DNA of 64,000 bases from Escarpia spicata (lineage: Eukaryota > Annelida > Polychaeta > Sabellida > Siboglinidae), in contig OZ023209.1 in assembly GCA_963995525.1 (NCBI GenBank), positions 12,779,841 through 12,843,840 on the forward strand. Direction: 5' to 3'. The notes beneath the pieces are model-generated. The model was not told where the DNA came from. It ran no database searches and worked only from the letters and a program-made list of their open reading frames with translations. A program made the translations under genes and the position numbers. Shown here in pieces: positions 39,566 through 49,915 of the stretch (position 1 is the first letter of the stretch; the number at the start of each line of letters is the position of its first letter).

Positions 39566-40792
39566 GGTTACTAACTTAATAATGACTAGAATTTATTTAT
39601 GTGTTTCACAGTAGTTCCAGATATCTGCAAAAGAATTCTGAAAATTGATTATATTGACAATATAATGAGACGTTACATCAGCTTAAAATTTAAAATATAA
39701 TAGTCATGTCAAAAGTATGGTAGATGTGCAGTAGATAGTCATTGTTATTATAATAGTTAAAGGACCTAAATTATTTACACTTTATTAGGAGTATCATACT
39801 GCATTACTCTTCCTAGTTCATGTTATAATAACAATGTATTTTAAAGCACTAATTCCCACTCGAAGTGGTAGATCAATATGATGTACAAATAAATCTTATG
39901 TTAGTTACCCCAATGTGTTATTGTTAAATGAGACAGTAAAGTGTAAATCTAGATGGAGAGTTGTGACTCTTAAGGAAAGCCTTAACTTAAGGGGACTTGA
40001 GTCTGACATACATTCACATTAGAGTGAACTGATGTTAAATTTTGACTTGGCTCTCAACATTGGCCATTGGGAACTGTGTTAGTGTATCCCTTGTGACTCA
40101 GAGATCACGTTAATGTCGGTCCCATCTCAATTTTGGACATAAAGAATGACTGAGGATGACAAACACCCTGACAGTGACCACTCACTGACTCAGAGTCAGG
40201 ATAAAAACTGAGATGAACTTGACTCTTGTCGTATTGAGTTGAGTAGATGAATACATTTTATTTGTGAATATTGTGGTATAAATTTAGGCACAATATTAGC
40301 GATAGCGACAAAATCGAAGATCTAGAACTAGATATACATGCCATTCTGAGAACGAAACAATTCATGGTGACACCGAGTGTCGATTGTTATCAAACATAAC
40401 TGAGCGATAATATAGGGTGGTGAGAGTAAACGCTCCTACACAAAATGATCGTGCACAACACATGAGAAATCGTACTCACTCCGGGAAACCTTAACTTGTA
40501 ACATTAGTCAACACGTCAATGGTATATATAGTATTAATCTATCAATGGACATATATGCTGGTTATAGGATGATATAAACATAGACTGGATCAGCGTTGCC
40601 CCGACAACGTTCAAAACATGGAATGCCACTGAATATGGTTGTGCCATCTAGTGATCAAATGGAAATGTCGATACACAATCCCTGCATCGCATTCCCAGCA
40701 CAGGCTACTAGATTACTGCGACAACTTCATTATTATTTTTCTTTCGAAAGGGAACATTCATAACACTTTATCCCTTTTCATTCTTATTCTCT
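39566..40792. other. 5' flank of CCDC13
   Basis: AT-rich, no open frame of note. It should contain the CCDC13 promoter and any 5'UTR exon, but no element can be identified by eye. Confidence 0.4.
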
Positions 40793-41262
40793 AACAAGAT
40801 TGAACAAGATTGCCATGCAGAAAATTAACTCTAGATGGCAGGTGGACAAGGAAGCCTTTCGCGTTTCGGCTTATCGAGATCGAGCCCAATACTTGTTATC
40901 TACGTGTATCCCGCCCTTTTAAGGTATGTGTCGATTTTATTACATGTTTACGCTACTAGCACCAACACAATCATGAGATAATCTGTTCCATTCATTTACA
41001 GTCCTTTGTGAGAATGAGAACTTTCTTATATCTAATCTACACTGCTCCTTTACTAATGTTACTTCATGTCATCTGGTCCTTCTATCTTTCTTAACTGAGA
41101 AAACATATTTCTATCAATATTTTCATAACCATTCAATATTTTAAACACTTCTATCTGATCTCCTCTCAATCTCCTGGTCTCTAGTGTTGTTTAACCACAT
41201 TTTTAGGCGTATTTCGTAACTAAGATCCCTCAGTTTTGGTATCATTTTAGGTGCTCCCTTGC
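40793..41262 (-). mobile_element. 5'-truncated CR1-like LINE tail, copy 1
   Basis: The minus-strand translation contains KMIPKLRDLSYEIRLK and follows the same nucleotide sequence as copy 2 at 47801-48310 over its whole length. The 3' end (low coordinate) is a short repeat of AACAAGATT. The high-coordinate end abuts the RTE-like element at about 41262. Confidence 0.8.
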
Positions 41263-44090
41263 TCCCTTGCGCGGTGGGGTCAACGTCACTTGAATGGTAA
41301 CTTCTGCTATTATTCTTATCAGTTCTTTCTACCTCTCTCTCTCTCGTCCGCAATGACCATCCATTCATGGCTGTTCACACCAGCCCTCCCCAGGTCTCGT
41401 TTTATGCTGTCGTTCAATCTCAGCCTTGGCCTTGCTCTCCGTCTTCTGCCACCCTCTTCTACTTTCCACGCTCTTTTCGGCAGTCTGCCTTCACCCATTC
41501 TTTATATATGTCCCGCCCGTCTCATTATGTTTCCGGCTACTTTCCTCCTTAGGTGTTTTTTCATCCCAATCTCCTCTCTCAATTCCTTCATCTTCCTTCT
41601 ATCCTCTTGCGTTACTCTACATATTCTTCTCACCCAGTTGTTTTCTGCTATCTGTAGTTTCTCCTCCTGTCTCTGTCAGTTGCAGTGTTTCCAACCCATA
41701 TATACAGGCTGGTACAACGCAGACTTCCAACACTTTTCCTTTCAGTTGCTTCTTCAGTTTTCTGTCCCACTTACTGCCTTCTACCCTTTTCCATGCTGCT
41801 GCTCCTGCTTGCACCCTCCTTTGTATTTCTTTACTACTCCATCTATCCTCACACGCTGTACCGCCCAGGTAAACAATTAAAGCTGTTCACTTGTTTAGTG
41901 GTCTTTCCATCAACAACTACATGCAGATCTACCTCCTGTTCACCTATCCACATTACTTCAGTCTTCTCCAGATTCATTCGGAGGCCGTGTTTTCTGAAGG
42001 TGTTACTCCAGTATTGCAATGTTTTCTGTAACTCCCCTTTGTTATCAATCTCTTCTTCTCGATAATTTGTCTGATGGCAAACAATCCATCATCTGTTCCT
42101 CTCGTTTTCCTAAATCCTAGCTGATTCTCTCCGATTTTGCTCTCCACAATAAGCCTCACCCTAGCATCCAGTATCCTTTCCAACAATTTCAGGGTTTGGC
42201 TCAATAATGTGATGCTTCTGTATCTCCCTGGGTCATGGATGCCCCTGTTCCCTTCCATGTCGGCACAATCACTCCTCTTCGCCACTCTACTGGTATCTCT
42301 CCCGCTGTGAAGCATTCATTAAACAGCCTCGTCAGCCACTTGATTCCAACTAGTCTGTTTGCTTTCATAATTTCCACTGAGAGTTCATCCACTCCTACAG
42401 CCTTTCCGATTTTCATCTTCTTTACTGCTTTCTCCACCTTTTCTGCTGTTATTGTCCTCACCTCCAGCTTTATCCTTACAGTATGAGGTATCTCTATCTC
42501 ATATTCTCCCTCCGGATTTAGTAGCTTCTTGAAATACTCCTCCCAAACACCCAACTTTTATTTTGCTCCAGTTACTAGTGTCCCCTTCTCTTCATTGTTG
42601 ATGTTCGAATAGTATCCTTGCTATCTGTGTCTCTATCCCTGGCAAGTTTGAAGATAAGTTTTTTCCTCCATCTTCTTCAATCCTATCACATAGTTCCTGC
42701 TATTTTTCATATCTTGCTTTAGCAACCGCATTATTTGCTGCCTTCTTCTTCTCCCGGTACTTCTGCTTCAGCCTTGTCTTTTCTTCATCACTCGCTTCTT
42801 CCACACACTTCAGTGCCTCCTTTTTATCTCGTATTGCTTGTTCAACTTCCTGGTTCCACCACAACTGTTCTTTCGGCTTTGTGTGAGCTTTCCTGATGTT
42901 CGGCCACATATCTCCTCAGCTGTTCTAACAAAGCCTTCCTTAAGTGCTTTCCAATTTGATTCCACATCCTCCCTTTGTTCTTGGAGTAGTCTGAACTTCC
43001 TGTCCTTCGGTTTTGTATTGAGCCATCACCTCTCCTTCACATTTCCACCATTTGATTACCTGTCTTTGTTTCCTCCTTCTCTGTTTACCTCTTCCTATCC
43101 ACAATTCATAAACCAATGGTTTATGTTGGCTCGTTATGTGTTCTCCTGCCAGAACTTTGTAGTCCCTAACCTTGTTCAACTGGCTGCTTCTAACAATCAG
43201 CAGATCTATCTCTGTTCCGTGGTTTCCACTTCTGTATGTGATCTTGTATGATTCCTTCTTCTGAAAGAAGGAGTTTTCTACCACTAGTTGATTTCTTACT
43301 AGCATCTTGACCAGATCTTGTCCCTCTCTGTTTCTCGTTCCATATCCGTACTTTCCTAAGGTCTCCTCACTGTTCTGTCTCTTTCCTACATGTGCATTTA
43401 GATCACCAGCCACAATCAACATTGTCTCCGGTTCCACATGCCCAATAATTTCTTCCAGGTTATTTCGGAATGCATCCTTGTTTTCTTGAGTTCTCCAAAT
43501 CTGTGGTGAATAGCCCAATAGTATGCACATAATCTCTCCTCTAACTGACATCCACACTGCAATTATCCTGCCATCCCATTGTTCTACCGTGATGACTTCC
43601 TTGCTGTATTCTTCCTTCATAATCACCCCCACTCTATTCGTATTCGTCCTTCCAACCCCCATGCATGCAACATCTCAAACCCTTCTCCCAGATCCACTGC
43701 CCCGGTCCCATTTCCACTTGGTTTCTTGTACCCCCATCACTGACAGTTGCCGCCTCTTCATTAGCTCCACTCGTTTCCCCGTCATTGTTCCCACATTGAG
43801 GGTGGCAAACCGGATTTCGCATGAGAGTCGATGCCGGCTGTTCGACCCTCCAGGTCTTCGCTGATTTTTCGCTGGTGCCTGGGTTCCAGCGAGTCTGTTC
43901 CCTCGCACGCGGTAGTCAATCTCGTAATTACTAGGTGACATAGCATATAATTGAGGTAATTTATTCGAGCCACATGACGCTGCCCATGCTGACCCATGTG
44001 GTGGGTTTGTCTTCCAGGTTTTCCTTCCCGTAGGTCAATGTCTTCCATGGCATGGACTTGATCTGCCCATGGTTTGAAGTCAGAGTTTTT
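41263..44090 (-). pseudogene. RTE-like LINE ORF relic (AP endonuclease and reverse transcriptase) lacking the YADD box
   Basis: Minus-strand pieces run from high to low coordinates. 43675-43941 carries the endonuclease start (RFATLNVGTMTGK, VQETKWKW). 42940-43662 carries the endonuclease core (GVIMKEEY, VAGDLNAHVG, TYRSGNHGTEIDLLIV). 42700-42909 is the linker (QLWWNQEVEQAI). 42201-42554 and 41974-42315 carry RT (YRSITLLSQTLKLLERIL, GENQLGFRKTRGTDD). Below 42060 the sequence passes straight from AIRQIIEK to EIDNKGELQ and LRMNLEKTEVMWIGE, skipping the palm segment with the expected (F/Y)ADD motif. The thumb region follows at 41617-41814. Frameshifts separate several pieces. The copy is inactive. 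The clade assignment rests on recalled motif style. Confidence 0.82.
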
Positions 44091-44113
44091 CTTCTCCTAG
44101 ACCCACTGCCTAC

Positions 44114-44227
44114 TACTACACTACACTACACTACACTACACTACACTACACTACACTACACTACACTACACTACACTACAATACACTACACTACAATACA
44201 CTACAATACACTACAATACACTACACT
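44114..44227. repeat. (ACACT)n pentanucleotide tract
   Basis: Runs of CTACA/ACACT pentamers with a few AATAC variants. It leads without a gap into the 48-bp minisatellite, whose unit contains the same CACTACACT word. Confidence 0.95.
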
Positions 44228-45668
44228 GCGACACTAGACACATCGCACAGACCTGTGCTCACACCCCACTACACTGCGGCACTAGACACGTCACACAGAC
44301 CTGTGCTCACACCCCACTACACTGCGACACTAGACACGTCACACAGACCTGTGCTCACACCCCACTACACTGCGACACTAGACACGCCACACAGACCTGT
44401 GCTCACACCCCACTACACTGCGACACTAGACACGCCACACAGACCTGTGCTCACACCACACTACACTGCGACACTAGACACGCCACACAGACCTGTGCTC
44501 ACACCACGCTACACTGCGACACTAGACACGTCACACAGACCTGTGCTCACACCACACTACACTCCGACACTAGACACGTCACACAGACCTGTGCTCACAC
44601 CACGCTACACTGCGACACTAGACACGTCACACAGACCTGTGCGCACACCACACTACACTGCGGCACTGGATACGTCACACAAACCTGTGCTCACACCACG
44701 CTACACTGCGACACTAGACCCGTCACGCAGACCTGTGCTCACACCACACTACACTCCGACACTAGACACGTCACACAGACCTGTGCTCACACCACGCTAC
44801 ATTGTGACACTAGACACGTCACGCAGACCTGTGCTCACACCACGCTACACTGCGACACTAGACACGTCACGCAGACCTGTGCTCACACCACGCTACACTG
44901 TGACACTAGACACGTCATGCAGACCTGTGCGCACACCACACTACACGGCGACACTAAATACATCACACAGACCTGTGCTCACACCACACTACACTGCGAC
45001 ACTAGACACGTCACACAGACCTGTGCTCACACCACGCTACACTGCGATACTAGACACGTCACGCAGACCTGTACGCACACCACACACGACACAACGCTGC
45101 GGCACTAGACACGTAACACAGACCTGTGCTCACACCACACTACACTGCGACACTAGACACGCCACACAGACCTGTGCTCACACCACGCTACACTGCGACA
45201 CTAGACACGCCACACAGACCTGTGCTCACACCACACTACACTGCGACACTAGACACGCCACACAGACCTGTGCTCACACCACACTACACTGCGACATTAG
45301 ACACGTCACACAGACATGTGCTCACACCACACTACATTGCGACACATCACACAGACCTGTGCTCACACCACCTCACACTGCGGCACTAGACACGTCACAT
45401 AGACCTGTACTCACACCACGCTACACTGCGACACTAGACACGTCACACAGACCTATGCTCATACCACACTACACTGCGACACATCACACAGACATGTGCT
45501 CACTCCACATCACACCACACTGCGACACTAGACACATCACAGAGACCTGTGCTCACACCACACTACACTGCGACAATAGACACGTCACGCAGACCTGTGC
45601 TCACACCACACTACACTGCGACAATAGACACGTCACGCAGACCTATGTTCACACCACACTACACTGCT
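44225..45668 (+). repeat. 48-bp minisatellite, about 30 copies
   Basis: The unit includes ACTGCGACACTAGACACGTC, ACACAGACCTGTGCTC and ACACCACACT. Units are 48 bases with several shortened or merged copies near 45060-45100 and 45330-45530. As 48 is a multiple of three, a 494-codon frame stays open, but its 16-residue repeats follow from the array and carry no domain. Confidence 0.97.
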
Positions 45669-45891
45669 ATCCTTTTTCATTGTTATTATTACATAACATA
45701 TCATATCGTTTTTCTATTCTATGCATACGTGTAAATTAAGTTATGATGTTATCAATCTTATGCTTGTTTTTTTTGTGGGAGAATAAACACTTTATATCAG
45801 TCGAAAGATTTCCACTTTCTTCTATTTAACATTTTATATTCCGTTGATATGTATAATAATCTATGTATTATGTACTGATGAATAAACTTCC

Positions 45892-46493
45892 ATCCATCCA
45901 CATCCATCCATCCATCCATCCATCCATCCATCCATCCATCCATCCATCCATCCATCCATCCATCCATCCATCCATCCATCCATCCATCCATCCATCCATC
46001 CATCCATCCATCCATCCATCCATCCATCCATCCATCCACCCACCCACCCACCCACCCACCCATCCATCCATACACCCACCCACCCACCCATCCATCCATC
46101 CATCCATCCATCCATCCATCCATAAACAATCCACCCACCCACCCACCCACCCACCCACCCACCCACCCACCCACCCACCCACCCACCCACCCACCCATCC
46201 ATCCATCCATCCATACACCCACCCACCCATCCACCCACCCACCCATCCACCCATCCATCCATCCATCCATCCATCCATCCATCCATCCATCCATCCATCC
46301 ATCCATCCATCAACAATCCACCCACCCATCCACACACCCATCCACACACCCATCCAATCACCCATCCATCCATCCATCCATCCATCCATCCATCCATCCA
46401 TCCATCCATCCATCCATCCATCCATCCATCCATCCATCCATCCACCCACCCACCCACCCACCCACCCATCCATCCATCCGTCCACCAAACCAC
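45892..46493. repeat. (CCAT)n/(CCAC)n tetranucleotide block, about 600 bp
   Basis: Alternating tracts of CCAT and CCAC with rare AAACAAT and CACACAC interruptions. The sub-blocks are reiterated (CAT tract, CAC tract, CAT tract), suggesting internal duplications. All open frames in it are artefacts. Confidence 0.98.
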
Positions 46494-47507
46494 CCACTGT
46501 GTGTACAGTGTCGGTCTATTACAAGTCTACCCCTGATCCTCGATCTTGACCTATGACTCATATAATAGCCTGCTCTTACGTCGTCGACCCAGGCTTTGTG
46601 TACAACTGCACGCATGACTAACATTTACCTAATACGGAGCCAAGTCACGCGCTACACTCTGTCTCTCGCACCCGATGTGTCCGGCTTTGCTAAACTTGAA
46701 GTGTTTGATGGTGACATTAGCGGGGTAAGTCGTCTTGTATGTGCTGCTGTGTGTATGAGTAGTGGACACCTGAACCGAGCCGTGATTTCGGCCGAATATT
46801 CACGGCCAACTTTGGTTTGTTTCGTTCCCACAATAATTCATTGTTAGAAGCTCTCATTCCGCAAGTGGTAACTTGCGTCATCTAGCAATTATATAAAAAC
46901 ATGTTTTGCATTATCCAGTTGGCTGCAATGCGTTCACAGTGAAGCTATAGAACGTTCTACATCGCCACGATTACTGATAAAAAATTATTAATCACTTAGC
47001 CATTCGTTGCTAGACTTTCTAGACAACATTTTTAGATAAAATTTTGCATCTCCCAATACCACGTGTGTGTGTGCGTGCGTGCGTGCGTGCGTGCGTGCGT
47101 GTGTGTGCATGTGTGTGGTACACGTATGAGCGTGTGGAGGTTTGGGTGCATACGTGCGTGCGAACATGCATGCGTGTGTGCGTATATGTGTTAATATGTG
47201 TGATATGCCCCAGTACTCCGGAGTAGGGGGTCACCCCTACACACGTACGTGTGTGTGTAGGGGGTCACCCCTACACACGTACGTGTGTGTTCGCTGATCC
47301 GCACACCGTATTTTAGATTGGAGAGTGGAGCACAGAAGTAGAGCTCAGAGTGGAGTACAGGAGTGGAGCTCAGAGTGGAGCACAGGACCGAAACGACGCT
47401 CCTCCAACGCACTCTGTTGTGTGTTGTCTTCTCTTTCATACCAGGTGTTTCTGTAATTCTTTAGTTCCTTGACTGTGGAAATTATAATCATTTAGAAATG
47501 GTGCTGT
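46494..47507. other. Intergenic; microsatellite and short palindromic duplication; one weak exon-like stretch
   Basis: A (GTGC)n tract lies at about 47063-47117. At about 47224-47291 the words GGGGTCACCCCTACA and the 14-base palindrome CACACGTACGTGTG occur twice in tandem. A frame at 46588-46720, preceded by CGACCCAG and followed by GTAAGT at 46721, could be an exon. It matches no family I know and may be chance. Confidence 0.45.
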
Positions 47508-47765
47508 GTGGATCAGCATCATCATCATCTTCATCATTGTGCAGCCGTTGTGTCCCGTGGTTGGGCGAGCATGTCGTTCCAAATTTGCCTGTCTTGTGCT
47601 ATCCTCTGCCAGACGGTACCCTTCTAGTACTCGTCTATAGTTCGTCTCTCCACCGTCTCACCGGTCTCCCTGTAGATCGTTTCCCTTCCTAAGGTCTCCA
47701 GGTTGTAATACGCGATGTTCCCTGCCCAGGTCCTGTGTGGATACGCCCACAGTAACCCAATAGCT
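47508..47765 (-). mobile_element. LINE 3' tail with (GAT)n end
   Basis: The minus-strand translation includes RQIWNDMLAQPRDTTAAQ, followed by a run of GAT triplets read on that strand. This is the usual end of RTE/Jockey-type LINE ORF2 tails in invertebrates. It is truncated and dead. Confidence 0.6.
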
Positions 47766-47800
47766 TGTTGGCTTAACAAGATTTAACAAGATTAACACCC

Positions 47801-48310
47801 ATATATTTAAATCTGCATGGCAGGTGGACAAGCAAGCAGCTGTTGGCTTATTGAGAGACCATCCCTTTTTATCTACGTACGCCTTTCAGAGGTACGTGTC
47901 AATTTTATTTAGATACATATTCACGCTACTGGCACCCACACAATCAGCAGATAATCTGTTCCAATAAATTTACAGTCCTTTGTGAAAATGAGAATTTTCT
48001 TGTATCTAATCTACACTGCTCCTTTACTAATGTAAATTCATATCCCCTAGTCCTCCTAGCTTTCTTAACTGAGAAAAAATATTTCTATCAATATTTTCAT
48101 AACCATTCAATATTTTAAAAACTTCTATCTGATATCCTCTCAATCACCTGGTCTCTAGTGTTGTCAAACCACATTCTTTTAGGCGTATTTCGTTACTAAG
48201 ATCTCTCAGTTTAGGTGTCATTTTAGTCGCTCTCCTCTGTACCCTTTCTAGCATATATATGTCTTTCTTGCGATATGGCCTCCACGCTTGTATACAATAT
48301 TCTAAACATT
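47801..48310 (-). mobile_element. 5'-truncated CR1-like LINE tail, copy 2
   Basis: The minus-strand translation carries CIQAWRPYRKKD, MLERVQRRATKMTPKLRDL, LTTLETRRLRGYQIEVFK and NIDRNIFFSVKK, the C-terminal part of a CR1-type RT. The word TAACAAGATTaACACCC (47784-47800) recurs as TAACAAGATTgACACCC at 48311-48327. It could be a target-site duplication. However, AACAAGATT is also the tail repeat in copy 1, so the boundary is uncertain. Confidence 0.82.
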
Positions 48311-48327
48311 TAACAAGATTGACACCC

Positions 48328-49915
48328 AGAGAAGTTGGTCAGAGATGAGGAGAGATACATATTTACACTGATCTTTTGCTACCCACGGATTAGACATTAT
48401 AACTAGGAGGGACCAAAGGCGTTCGGAATGTCACTCAGATTGCAGGCAAAGTGGGCAGAACAAAGTTGCACAGCAGCCGATATACTCGTACCCTATTCCT
48501 GCCAATTGATAGTCTAACCGCTGCTCTATTTTACCTATCATTTGACCCAGATACCATGTCAACCGTACATATCTTATACAAATGTGAAGCCAGTACGGTT
48601 CAAAGACATCCAGACGCAGTCTCGGCCTACCAGTTGCCAGCATGATCGGCTGTCACACGATCCCTCGCGCCAGTACCGGTTGTACACCCTCCTATACGCT
48701 GGTTACTGGTAACGGTGAATGCATGCACGTTTACGTAACTTGGCATACAAGGGGGACCGCGGCCCACTATACTCGCTCATTCGGAACGCACAGACAATTT
48801 TGTGAACTGCAGCTACCGATGATGCTATATTTGCCCTCGCGCGTATAGCGTACAGACCCTACGACGGTAAATATTATCAGAAGGCGCTGCACGTAAATCA
48901 TACATGATTACTTCTCGCGTGGTTGTCAACGTGCATTGTGTGCATAGCTCTGGAGTGAGGTACGGGATGCGCTTCAGTGCGTACACAAATACATACATAA
49001 GTTGTGTATTTCAGGCAGGCAACCTGGAAAGCGACTACGCTGTGTACAGTACGGGTCTACAATTACTTCACCCGCGGACATAATGTATCCCCCTTTTTAT
49101 AGTTCACTGCGTGAAGAGCCTCGTATGTCACAGTTGAATGAATGGAATAGTCACTGGGGTGTATCGTCTATCGTCTTTTACCTGGTGAAAGAAAGAGTAA
49201 GTAACCATGTCACCTGTTGTGGACTATCTTATTCTAGTCTGGAAATGGGATGGTCGCTGCATTGGTGGCTGTGTAAACATCCTACATAAGGCGGTGGTAC
49301 TGGGACTATACACGGCCGAGTATTGAGCCGTCAACAAAAACGAAACCGCGTCTGAGTAAAAATCGCGAAGATTGATATATTCAAGTGAAGAACCATCGCA
49401 GAGCGCCGTTCAAAGTGCGGGAGTCGTGCATCCTGTGTGTACAGTATATGTCACAATGGTGGTAGAAGATTAATAGCATATGTGCCTTCGCGTCTTCTGG
49501 CTTCTTAATGTTGTTATAATTATAAATGCCATGCAACAAGCTGTAAGTTTTCATTGTACATGTTTTCGTTTCAGTTTACGTAGAAAAACAGGAGTCGATT
49601 GAAACAGCGAGTTATACATGGATATTTTCGTTTTGCAGATGCGCCATGATATGACATAAACGTACAATCGAGACAGGACGAACTATAACCGTGTTGGATA
49701 TATCACGTTTGCCAGTTCATTGGCACGGGCAGACGACATAACCAGTGCGGAGTTGTTCCCACCTGAGCGATAATTGCGGAAAAAACGAAGATGTGTGCAG
49801 ACGATACAACCATTACGGCGTTGTTCCGTCCTGGGCGACAATAGGGAATATCGTCGATACACCGCACTACGAGTGAGGACACGCCAGGTGCGGGGCGTGT
49901 ACTAGCGACCGCGTC
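48328..49915. other. Upstream region of the galactosyltransferase-PAN gene
   Basis: No coding sequence supported. GC and CpG content rises from about 49700 into exon 1, consistent with a promoter-proximal region. No TATA box or initiator was identified with confidence. Confidence 0.45.

Noticed and set aside
41251..41880. Plus-strand open frame of 209 codons rich in Phe, Ser and Leu
   Set aside because: It is the antisense shadow of the minus-strand RTE-like LINE.
44255..45739. 494-codon open frame
   Set aside because: Product of a stop-free 48-bp tandem unit; no domain and adjacent to a pentamer tract.
45863..46549. Several overlapping open frames of 170-228 codons on both strands
   Set aside because: They are translations of (CCAT)n/(CCAC)n and are open in almost every frame.
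46588..46720. Isolated exon with good acceptor and donor
   Set aside because: No family match and no phase-compatible partner exon found nearby; kept only as a note in the intergenic entry.
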